A stretch of 16,053 nucleotides of DNA from AP-16 sp036395835 (GCA_036395835.1 DASWCW010000311.1:1-16053), one strand, 5' to 3'; positions 1 through 15,469 are shown, counted from the first letter of the stretch. The notes: generated by a model from the sequence alone, not told the origin. Numbers and translations: made by a program.

Positions 1-156
1 CTTGTCGATCTGGTCGTACGCCGTGAACTGCGCCTTGCCCTGCTCCGCCAATACCTTGGTGATCGCCGCCGTCAGCGTCGTCTTGCCATGGTCCACGTGA
101 CCAATCGTCCCGATGTTGCAATGCGGCTTCGTCCGCGCAAATTTCTCTTTGGCCAT
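1..156 (-). CDS. tuf: Elongation factor Tu, 5' part (cut by window edge)
   Basis: EF-Tu is the cytoplasmic GTPase that carries aminoacyl-tRNA to the ribosomal A site. Only the first 52 codons are in the window; the rest lies beyond the left edge. The start MAKEKFARTKPHCNIGTIGH is the usual EF-Tu N-terminus, and the P-loop GHVDHGKT (residues 19-26) binds the GTP phosphates. The ATG at 154-156 is preceded by GGAG with a 6-base spacing. It starts 30 bases after the fusA stop, with no promoter or terminator visible between, so it should be the last gene of the rpsL-rpsG-fusA-tuf operon. A second tuf gene ends at the opposite edge of the window; alphaproteobacteria often keep two near-identical copies. 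Identity is certain; which copy is 'tufA' is only a convention. Confidence 0.97.
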   Translation of the reverse strand, partial: MAKEKFARTKPHCNIGTIGHVDHGKTTLTAAITKVLAEQGKAQFTAYDQIDK

Positions 157-186
157 GAGCCTCTCCGTTCCGCTCCTCGCGCCCGA

Positions 187-2262
<2,076 letters not shown>

Positions 2263-2290
2263 GGAGATTCCTCAGGCGAGTCGCCGGACC

Positions 2291-2761
2291 TCACCAGCGG
2301 TAATGCGAGAAGGCGCGGTTCGCTTCCGCCATCCGGTGGGTGTCCTCACGTTTCTTGACGGCGTTTCCCCTGCTGTTCGAAGCATCCAACAGCTCGCCCG
2401 AGAGCCGATCGGTCATGGTCTTCTCGTTGCGCTCGCGCGCGGCCGAGATGATCCAGCGGATGCCGAGCGCCTGGCGGCGCGAGGTTCGCACCTCCACCGG
2501 CACCTGATAGGTGGCGCCGCCGACCCGGCGCGAGCGCACCTCGATCGCCGGCATGACGTTGTCGAGCGCCTGCTCGAACACCGAGATCGGGTTCTGCTTG
2601 GTCTTGCCCTCGATAATCTCGAAGGCGTCGTAGACGATCTTCTCCGCGACCGACTTCTTGCCGGCGTGCATGATCGAGTTCATGAACTTGGTCACCACGA
2701 CGTTCCCGTATTTCGGGTCCGGCATGATTTCGCGCTTCTCTGCGCTGTGACGGCGGGACAT
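2291..2761 (-). CDS. rpsG: 30S ribosomal protein S7
   Basis: S7 nucleates assembly of the 30S head by binding the 3' major domain of 16S rRNA, and it contacts the E-site tRNA. In E. coli it is also the translational repressor of its own operon, binding between rpsL and rpsG. The product is 156 residues, the usual length, starts MSRRHSAEKREIMPDPKYGN and ends AFSHYRW, as is typical for alphaproteobacterial S7. The ATG is preceded by GAGG at a spacing of about 8 bases. The upstream spacer to rpsL is long (156 bases) and filled with palindromic repeats, listed separately, where the S7 operator would be expected. The spacer to fusA is only 28 bases. Confidence 0.98.
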   Translation of the reverse strand: MSRRHSAEKREIMPDPKYGNVVVTKFMNSIMHAGKKSVAEKIVYDAFEIIEGKTKQNPISVFEQALDNVMPAIEVRSRRVGGATYQVPVEVRTSRRQALGIRWIISAARERNEKTMTDRLSGELLDASNSRGNAVKKREDTHRMAEANRAFSHYRW

Positions 2762-2821
2762 CTGATCGGCCTCGGTTCGCTTCTCTGATTCCTGGTAGGC
2801 GTTTTGGTTAGGCGCTTCCGT

Positions 2822-2899
2822 CTCTCGCGATCCCGGGTCTCGCCGCGCTCGCCCGGGGTACTCTCGGGATCCCGGGTCTCGCCGTGCTCGCCCGGGATG
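2822..2899. repeat. Two tandem 39-bp palindromic repeats in the rpsL-rpsG spacer
   Basis: Copies at 2822-2860 and 2861-2899 agree at 35 of 39 positions by direct comparison. Each carries CCCGGG arms around a 14-base core rich in CTCGCC. Copy two can form an 8-bp stem (ATCCCGGG with CCCGGGAT, 2869-2876 and 2891-2898). Copy one forms the same stem with one G-U pair. The core GATCCCGGGTC occurs again at 3680-3690, downstream of rpoC. The style resembles the REP-like intergenic palindromes that are abundant in Bradyrhizobium-type genomes (from memory, unverified). They would be transcribed in the str mRNA as two successive hairpins. Confidence 0.9.
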
Positions 2900-2921
2900 A
2901 CCCTCGCTACGCTCGGGTCAT
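2897..2921. repeat. Inverted repeat that contains the rpsL stop codon
   Basis: The arms ATGACCC (2897-2903) and GGGTCAT (2915-2921) are perfect 7-bp complements around an 11-base centre. The TGA stop of rpsL (2918-2920) lies inside one arm. The repeat directly abuts the tandem 39-bp units, so the three may form one composite element inserted at the very end of rpsL. The stem is directly visible; any function is inferred. Confidence 0.85.
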
Positions 2922-3289
2922 CTCGGCCGTTTGGCTCCGTATTTCGAGCGCCGCTGCTTGCGGTTCTTGACCCCCTGGGTATCGAGCACGCCGCGCAGGA
3001 TGTGGTAGCGCACGCCCGGGAGATCCTTGACGCGCCCGCCGCGAATCATCACCACCGAATGCTCCTGCAGGTTATGGCCCTCGCCCGGGATGTAGCCGAT
3101 CACCTCGAAGCCGTTGGTCAGCCGCACCTTTGCGACCTTGCGCAAGGCCGAATTTGGCTTCTTCGGGGTGGTGGTGTAGACCCGGGTGCAGACCCCGCGC
3201 TTCTGCGGCGAAGCCTGCAGCGCCGGCACCTTGTTGCGGCTCTTCTGCCCCACCCGCGGCTTGCGGATCAGCTGGTTGATCGTCGGCAT
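2918..3289 (-). CDS. rpsL: 30S ribosomal protein S12
   Basis: S12 sits at the decoding centre of the 30S subunit and controls accuracy. The product is 123 residues. TTTPKKPNS places Lys43, and GGRVKDLPG places Lys88 and Asp89. These are the residues altered in streptomycin resistance (and Asp89 is the methylthiolated one), so this allele looks wild type. I chose the ATG at 3287-3289 because MPTINQLIRKPRVGQ is the family N-terminus. The frame stays open for 53 codons upstream, but that part is arginine-rich and unlike S12. No strong Shine-Dalgarno sequence precedes the start, only GGTGTGG-like purines. The protein ends KRPR with a TGA that belongs to an inverted repeat. It is the first gene of the str operon, behind its own promoter and a long structured leader. 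Confidence 0.97.
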   Translation of the reverse strand: MPTINQLIRKPRVGQKSRNKVPALQASPQKRGVCTRVYTTTPKKPNSALRKVAKVRLTNGFEVIGYIPGEGHNLQEHSVVMIRGGRVKDLPGVRYHILRGVLDTQGVKNRKQRRSKYGAKRPR

Positions 3290-3346
3290 CGCGCACCACA
3301 CCCAATCTCGAGAACTCGATCGGCCCGCCTCGCGCGGCGTTCGCGC

Positions 3347-3427
3347 AAAACGAAACCGCGCCGTCCGGTCCTCAGCGGAACGGCGCTGATGCATCGACAG
3401 AGGACCGCTACGCAGCGACGGCGCGGT
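3347..3427 (-). promoter_or_regulatory. Structured rpsL leader: nested hairpin followed by a U-rich tract
   Basis: On the minus strand ACCGCGCCGTC (3427-3417) pairs perfectly with GACGGCGCGGT (3365-3355). Directly stacked inside it, CGGTCCTC (3407-3400) pairs with GAGGACCG (3373-3366). This gives 19 bp interrupted only by a one-sided 9-base bulge (3416-3408). A small AGCG/CGCT stem caps the interior. The RNA then reads UUUCGUUUU (3355-3347). A GC-rich stem followed by a U-rich run, lying after the promoter and about 57 bases before the rpsL start, looks like an attenuator or a protein-binding leader. The pairing is seen directly; the regulatory role is inferred. A second small stem, CTGACA/TGTCAG, lies at 3442-3458. 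Confidence 0.6.
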
Positions 3428-3542
3428 CGTGTACCCGTAGTCTGACACCTGTTGTCAGAAGCAGCGTCTGAGTTTCTTGGGTCGAGGCGTTCTTGCCGCC
3501 GTGCCGACGAGGAAACTCACCGCCTGCCGCAAAAGTGCGCGG

Positions 3543-3571
3543 TTTGTATCGGCCGCATGCTGGAGTGTCAA
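3543..3571 (-). promoter_or_regulatory. Sigma-70-type promoter for the rpsL-rpsG-fusA-tuf operon
   Basis: On the minus strand TTGACA (3571-3566) is followed by a 17-base spacer and TACAAA (3548-3543). This is the best promoter match found in the window. The expected start is an A near 3536, giving a 5' untranslated leader of about 247 bases before rpsL. The discriminator after the -10 is CCGCGC, the GC-rich type associated with negative stringent control of ribosomal genes. An inverted repeat CGGGAA/TTCCCG (3575-3596) lies directly upstream of the -35. Confidence 0.75.
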
Positions 3572-3640
3572 GGCCGGGAAACTACGAAGCTTCCCGAACT
3601 TCCGCGCAGAACCGCATCTGCGGCCCGGCGCCGGCACCAA

Positions 3641-3665
3641 GCTCCGCAAGATCGCCCCGCGGAGC
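3641..3665 (-). repeat. Hairpin in the rpoC-rpsL spacer
   Basis: GCTCCGC (3641-3647) and GCGGAGC (3659-3665) form a perfect 7-bp stem with an 11-base loop. No U tract follows on the minus strand, so it is a weak terminator candidate. It lies between the long palindrome after rpoC and the str promoter. The 439-base spacer 3290-3728 otherwise holds the promoter and structured leader, and I see no gene in it. Confidence 0.5.
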
Positions 3666-3681
3666 AAATCCTCCTCGCGGA

Positions 3682-3720
3682 TCCCGGGTCCGCCGGCACG
3701 AAGCGCCGGCGGACCCGGGA
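3682..3720. repeat. 16-bp perfect inverted repeat downstream of rpoC
   Basis: The arms 3682-3697 and 3705-3720 are perfect 16-bp complements (TCCCGGGTCCGCCGGC and its reverse complement) with a 7-base loop. It starts 8 bases after the rpoC stop, where a terminator would be expected, but the RNA continues with UCCGCGAGGAGG and has no U run. It could end transcription weakly, protect the rpoBC 3' end from exonucleases, or be a dispersed palindromic element. The last is favoured by the shared GATCCCGGGTC core with the repeats at 2822-2899. Confidence 0.85.
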
Positions 3721-3728
3721 AAGTCGCC

Positions 3729-7916
<4,188 letters not shown>

Positions 7917-7978
7917 CGCCGTCTCCTAGGCTCGGGGGGCGAGTTCCGCCACGCCCCGCAGCATTGCTGATTTGCGTC

Positions 7979-8002
7979 GCCGGGGCGGCTCGCCGCCCCG
8001 GC
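7979..8002 (-). other. rpoB-rpoC intercistronic hairpin
   Basis: GCCGGGGCGG (7979-7988) and CCGCCCCGGC (7993-8002) form a perfect 10-bp, almost entirely G-C stem with a 4-base loop. It begins 9 bases after the rpoB stop codon. The minus strand continues GACGCAAATC with no U tract, so it is not a standard intrinsic terminator. rpoC downstream has no visible promoter of its own, and both subunits are needed in equal amounts. Likely roles are mRNA processing or stabilisation. A second, weaker stem (GGGGCG/CGCCCC, about 7935-7957) lies just before the rpoC ribosome-binding site. Confidence 0.8.
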
Positions 8003-8011
8003 ACTGATGCC

Positions 8012-12130
<4,119 letters not shown>

Positions 12131-12149
12131 TGTTTAGGTCTCTCGGTTT

Positions 12150-12348
12150 CGTCGCACTTGGCGACGGCAATCCCGACGGCCTCACCCACGAGCTGATGGG
12201 CGAATGCGCCGGGAGGGGTCATTTTGCGGCAGAGCCTGGCAACAGCCCTGCCCTGTAGGCCGAATCCGGAGCTTTTTGCTCCGAATCCAGTGGGATAGCT
12301 GCGGGCAGCGCCGCGCGCGCGGCAATTCCGGGGTTGTAGCTCCGGAAT
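12150..12348 (-). other. Hairpin cluster in the rplL-rpoB spacer
   Basis: Three stems are visible. CGTCGC/GCGACG at 12150-12166 has a 5-base loop, 20 bases before rpoB. At 12262-12288 an 11-bp stem with two G-U pairs closes a pure AAAAA loop (GGATTCGGAGC with GCTCCGGATTC on the minus strand). At 12325-12348 ATTCCGG pairs with CCGGAAT. None is followed by a U tract on the minus strand. In E. coli the equivalent spacer holds a partial terminator and an RNase III cleavage site that lower rpoBC expression relative to rplJL. The same role is inferred here from position. Confidence 0.55.
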
Positions 12349-12367
12349 CACCCCGATTGCCTCACGA

Positions 12368-12745
12368 TTACTTGAGTTCCACCTTGGCTCCCGCCTTTTC
12401 GAGCTGCGCCTTGACCTTGGCGGCCTCGTCCTTGCTGACGCCTTCCTTGACGTTCTTGGGCGCCCCCTCGACGAGGTCCTTGGCCTCCTTGAGGCCCAGG
12501 CCCGTGAGCGCCCGGACTTCCTTGATGACCTCGATCTTCTTGTCGCCGACAGCGGCAAGCACGACCGTGAACTCGGTCTTTTCCTCGGCAGCCGCGGCCG
12601 GGGCCGCGCCGCCCGGGGCGGCAGCGACCGCAACCGCGGCGGCGGCCGAAACCCCCCATTTCTCCTCGAGCATCTTGGCGAGCTCAGCCGCCTCCAGCAC
12701 GGTGAGGTTGCTCAGATCGTCTGCAAGCTTGGATAGATCAGCCAT
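12368..12745 (-). CDS. rplL: 50S ribosomal protein L7/L12
   Basis: L7/L12 forms the flexible stalk that recruits and activates translational GTPases. The 125 residues divide into an N-terminal dimerisation part (about 1-32), a hinge rich in alanine, valine, glycine and proline (about 33-55), and a globular factor-binding domain (TEFTVVL to KVELK, about 58-125). LTGLGLKEAKDLVEGAPKNVKEGVSKDEA is the conserved factor-contact segment of that domain (shown here only as a span: LTGLGLKEAKDLV onward). The ATG has AGGGA 8 bases upstream. It lies 49 bases after rplJ, without its own visible promoter, so the pair is probably co-translated from the L10 leader. Several copies per ribosome are required, which fits the attenuating spacer downstream. 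Confidence 0.98.
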   Translation of the reverse strand: MADLSKLADDLSNLTVLEAAELAKMLEEKWGVSAAAAVAVAAAPGGAAPAAAAEEKTEFTVVLAAVGDKKIEVIKEVRALTGLGLKEAKDLVEGAPKNVKEGVSKDEAAKVKAQLEKAGAKVELK

Positions 12746-12794
12746 TATATAGGTCCCTTTTCCGGTTCGAACCAGTTCCGATTAGCCAAAAGCC

Positions 12795-13313
12795 TCACGC
12801 GGCTTCGCCTTTGCTGGCATAGGCCTGAACGACCCGGGCGAGCTGGCTCGCCGGGGCATTGAGCAATCGGGCCAATTTGGTCGCCGGGGCCTGGATCAGG
12901 CCCACCATCTTGGCTCGCAGCTCGTCCAGCGACGGCAGCGCGGCAAGGGCCTTGACGCCGTCCGAGTTCAGGGCGGTCTTTCCCATCGCCCCGCCAAGAA
13001 TCACGAACCTTTCGTGGGCCTTGGCGAAGTCCACGGCGACCTTGGGCGCCGCCACCGGATCCCCCGAAAAAGCAATCAGGGTCGGCCCCTTGAGCAGGGG
13101 CGCGATGGTAGCGACGTCCGTGCCATCAAGAGCGATCTTGGCGAGGCGGTTCTTCGCGACCTTCACCGCGGCGCCCGCGTGCTTCATCTGCCGACGCAGA
13201 TTCTGCATTTGGGCAACGGTGAGGCCCGAATAATGAGCAACGACGACGACGTTCGTGGCCTTGAGGGCCGCGTTGAGCGCCGTGACGAGCTCTTTCTTGC
13301 CCGCTCGATCCAC
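12795..13313 (-). CDS. rplJ: 50S ribosomal protein L10
   Basis: L10 is the base of the ribosomal stalk: its N-terminal domain binds 23S rRNA with L11, and its C-terminal helix holds L7/L12 dimers. The L10-L12 complex also represses its own mRNA. The product has 172 residues, somewhat longer than E. coli L10 (165). The extra length is in the C-terminal helix, where three 11-residue units follow each other (139-149, 150-160, 161-171). The start codon is GTG (13311-13313), supported by AGAGAGG five bases upstream and by the family N-terminus DRAGKKELV. A 444-base spacer upstream carries the autoregulatory leader. rplL follows after 49 bases. Confidence 0.97.
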   Translation of the reverse strand: MDRAGKKELVTALNAALKATNVVVVAHYSGLTVAQMQNLRRQMKHAGAAVKVAKNRLAKIALDGTDVATIAPLLKGPTLIAFSGDPVAAPKVAVDFAKAHERFVILGGAMGKTALNSDGVKALAALPSLDELRAKMVGLIQAPATKLARLLNAPASQLARVVQAYASKGEAA

Positions 13314-13318
13314 TGGAT

Positions 13319-13325
13319 CCTCTCT
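13319..13325 (-). promoter_or_regulatory. rplJ ribosome-binding site
   Basis: AGAGAGG lies five bases before the GTG start and settles that non-ATG start. A 7-bp hairpin (13337-13354, CTCGCCC with GGGTGAG, one G-U pair) sits 11 bases upstream. Changes in its folding could mask or expose the site, which would fit repression by L10-L12. Confidence 0.75.
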
Positions 13326-13482
13326 GATCGGCGGCTCTCACCCCGTAGGGCGAGGAATCCGCTTGGTTGCACCAGCCGCCCCAGCTTTGCTCAAAGGGAC
13401 GGCGCTTCGATGGCCCTGCCCCCGGACGCGGCAAAGCCGCTTCCGGTATCGGCTCGAACCGATGCGGGTGACCCCGAACCGG

Positions 13483-13674
13483 TCTTACCCGTCTATGCAG
13501 GTCCGGCAGGTCGAGCACCGGATTTGCGTTGCAATTCCAGCGCCGAGCCATGCCCCCGAGCTGCAGGCCCGACCCCATTGCCTGAAGCAAGCGAAGGCAC
13601 GAGGCGGGGAATTAAGCCGGCGATCCGGCACCTGCAGTCTTGGACAGGACGGCCAAGACCTTGCGGCCTCGGCC
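13483..13674 (-). promoter_or_regulatory. L10 (rplJ) autoregulatory leader
   Basis: The minus strand carries AAGACTGCAGGTG (13641-13629), then a small stem CCGG/CCGG, then CTTAATTCCCC (13616-13606), and later CTGCATAGACGGG (about 13500-13488). As I remember it, the E. coli rplJ leader has the same elements in the same order, including the small hairpin between the first two. That leader is the L10(L12)4 binding site. A 10-bp stem with a GCAA loop (13651-13674) opens the element. About 105 bases separate the second and third elements here, where E. coli has almost none. No convincing promoter was found between rplA and this leader. The rest of the rplA-rplJ spacer (13314-13757) holds small hairpins at 13337-13354, 13428-13440, 13448-13463, 13680-13695 and 13712-13729, and no gene. 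Confidence 0.7.
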
Positions 13675-13757
13675 TTCCACCCGGGAAGACCCGGGCGAAA
13701 CCCTCTAACTTCGGTCCTCGCCGGGACCGCAAATCCTCCGTTCGGGCTGCGCCCGGT

Positions 13758-14456
13758 TCAGCCTCCGAGCGCCGACGCGGGCTCGACTTTGACCCCTGGT
13801 CCCATGGTCGACGAGACCGCGACCCTGTGGACGAACGTTCCTTTGGCTCCGGCCGGCCGCGCCTTGGACACGGCGTCTACGAAAGCCTTGATGTTCTCCA
13901 CCAGCTTTTCGGCCGGAAACGATGCCTTGCCCACCCCGGCATGGATGATCCCGGCCTTTTCGACCCGGAACTCGACCGAACCGCCCTTGGCCCCCTTGAC
14001 GGCCGCAGTGACGTCCATGGTGACCGTGCCCACCTTGGGATTGGGCATGAGCCCGCGGGGGCCCAGCACCTTTCCCAACCGGCCGACCAGCGGCATCAGG
14101 TCGGGCGTGGCGATGCAACGGTCGAAATCGATGTTGCCGGCGGTGACCTTTTCGACCAGGTCCTCGGCGCCCACGACGTCGGCGCCTGCCGCTCTCGCCT
14201 CGTCGGCCTTGGCGCCGCGGGCGAACACGGCAACGCGAACGTTGCGGCCCGACCCGTTCGGCAGGTTCACGACACCGCGGACCATCTGATCGGCGTGACG
14301 CGGGTCGACGCCCAGATTCATCGCGACTTCGATGGTTTCATCGAACTTGGCCTTGGCGCGCTCCTTGACGAGCTTCACCGCCTCCGGGAGCGAATAGGAC
14401 TTGGTGGGGTCGATGCCTTCGCGGGCCGCGCGCGTGCGTTTGCCGGGCTTGCTCAT
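13758..14456 (-). CDS. rplA: 50S ribosomal protein L1
   Basis: L1 forms the mobile stalk next to the E site and helps release deacylated tRNA. In E. coli it also represses the rplK-rplA mRNA. The product has 232 residues, the normal length. GPRGLMPNPKVGTV in the middle is the L1 signature, followed by the usual GGSVEFRVEKAGIIHAGVGK-type segment. The ATG (14454-14456) lies only 4 bases after the rplK stop, and its AGGAG sits within the last codons of rplK, so translation of the two should be coupled. It ends at 13758, before the long L10 leader. Confidence 0.98.
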   Translation of the reverse strand: MSKPGKRTRAAREGIDPTKSYSLPEAVKLVKERAKAKFDETIEVAMNLGVDPRHADQMVRGVVNLPNGSGRNVRVAVFARGAKADEARAAGADVVGAEDLVEKVTAGNIDFDRCIATPDLMPLVGRLGKVLGPRGLMPNPKVGTVTMDVTAAVKGAKGGSVEFRVEKAGIIHAGVGKASFPAEKLVENIKAFVDAVSKARPAGAKGTFVHRVAVSSTMGPGVKVEPASALGG

Positions 14457-14460
14457 GGCC

Positions 14461-14889
14461 TCATTCTCCTATTTCGATGCCCATGGAGCGGGCCGAACCT
14501 TCCACCATCCGCATGGCCGCATCGATGGTTCCGCAATTGAGGTCCTTGAGCTTCTTCTCGGCGATCTCGCGGACTTGCGCCTTGCTCACCGAGCCGACGC
14601 TGCCGCGCCCGGGAGTTTTAGCGCCGCTGTCGATCCTGGCCGCCTTCTTGAGAAAATAGGACACCGGCGGGGTGCGCATCTCGAAGGCGAATGAGCGGTC
14701 CTGGTAGACGGTGATGACCACTGGGATCGGCGCGTTCTTCTCCAGGTTCTGCGTCTGCGCATTGAAAGCCTTGCAGAATTCCATGATGTTGAGGCCGCGC
14801 TGACCCAGCGCGGGCCCGATCGGGGGCGAAGGATTCGCGGCGCCCGCCGGGACCTGCAGCTTGAGGTAGCCGGTAATCTTCTTGGCCAT
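14461..14889 (-). CDS. rplK: 50S ribosomal protein L11
   Basis: L11 binds the GTPase-associated centre of 23S rRNA and is needed for RelA activation in the stringent response. The 142 residues start MAKKITGYLKLQVPAG. The proline-rich PSPPIGPALGQRG segment (about 21-33) is the N-terminal domain switch that contacts factors and thiopeptide antibiotics. The C-terminal RNA-binding domain follows. GGGAG is six bases before the ATG. It begins 25 bases after the nusG stop and ends four bases before rplA. In E. coli the L1 repressor site lies just upstream of rplK; only a short GCTCC/GGAGC palindrome (14901-14912) is visible here. Confidence 0.98.
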   Translation of the reverse strand: MAKKITGYLKLQVPAGAANPSPPIGPALGQRGLNIMEFCKAFNAQTQNLEKNAPIPVVITVYQDRSFAFEMRTPPVSYFLKKAARIDSGAKTPGRGSVGSVSKAQVREIAEKKLKDLNCGTIDAAMRMVEGSARSMGIEIGE

Positions 14890-14914
14890 CGCGTTCTCCC
14901 GCTCCGAGGAGCGT

Positions 14915-15445
14915 CTAGAGCTTCTCTACCTGCCCGAACTCGAGCTCGACCGGAGTAGCCCGGCCGAAGATCGAGACCGCAACCTTGACCCGCGAGCGGG
15001 CATCGTCGACTTCCTCGACCACGCCGTTGAACGAGGCGAACGGGCCGTCGGACACCCGAACCTGCTCGCCCACTTCGAAGGTGACCGAAGGCTTCGGCCG
15101 CTCGATCCCCTCCTGGACCTGATGCAGAATTCTCGCCGCCTCGGCATCCGAGATCGGCATGGGCTTCTTGTCGGCGCCGAGAAAGCCGGTGACCTTCGGG
15201 GTATTCTTGATGAGGTGATAGGCCTCATCGGTGAGATCCATCTTCACCAGCACGTAACCGGGGAAGAACTTGCGCTCCGCGTCGACTTTGCGGCCCCGCC
15301 GCACCTCCACCACCTTCTCTTTCGGGACCATGATGTCCTCGAACAGGTGCGACAGCCCGCGCTGCCGCGCCTGCTCGCGGATCGAGTCGGCGACCTTCTG
15401 TTCGAAATTCGAGTAAGCGTGGACGATGTACCAGCGCTTCGACAT
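14915..15445 (-). CDS. nusG: Transcription termination/antitermination factor NusG
   Basis: NusG binds the beta' clamp helices of RNA polymerase, reduces pausing, and links the polymerase to Rho or to ribosomal protein S10. The 176 residues comprise the NGN domain (about 1-110: RWYIVHAYSNFEQKV, then ERKFFPGYVLVKM) and a C-terminal KOW domain (about 124-176: FEVGEQVRVSDGPFASFNG). I chose the ATG at 15443-15445 (MSKRWYIV) because it matches the family start and has AGG nine bases upstream. An alternative ATG at 15467-15469 directly follows the secE stop and would add METNRFAV. It has no good ribosome-binding site, but it cannot be excluded. It is tightly linked to secE upstream and rplK downstream. 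Confidence 0.96.
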   Translation of the reverse strand: MSKRWYIVHAYSNFEQKVADSIREQARQRGLSHLFEDIMVPKEKVVEVRRGRKVDAERKFFPGYVLVKMDLTDEAYHLIKNTPKVTGFLGADKKPMPISDAEAARILHQVQEGIERPKPSVTFEVGEQVRVSDGPFASFNGVVEEVDDARSRVKVAVSIFGRATPVELEFGQVEKL

Positions 15446-15469
15446 AACCGCAAACCTGTTGGTTTCCAT

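Noticed and set aside
3290..3448. 53-residue N-terminal extension of S12, from a GTG at 3448
   Set aside because: The frame is open but the sequence is arginine-rich and unlike S12, and it runs through the leader hairpins. The family start MPTINQL is at 3289.
3664..3674. GCAAATCCTCC shared with 13729-13739
   Set aside because: An 11-base match with unrelated flanks; too short to call a repeat.
12764..12773. Palindrome GGTTCGAACC between rplJ and rplL, resembling a tRNA T arm
   Set aside because: Only the 10-base arm is present, with no acceptor or anticodon stem nearby; no tRNA can be folded.
13701..13740. Possible promoter upstream of the L10 leader
   Set aside because: Best spacing gives TTTGCG and AAGTTA, too far from consensus to call.
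13014..14540. Plus-strand open frame of 508 codons across the rplJ-rplA region
   Set aside because: It lies opposite rplJ, the L10 leader and rplA; no recognisable protein features.
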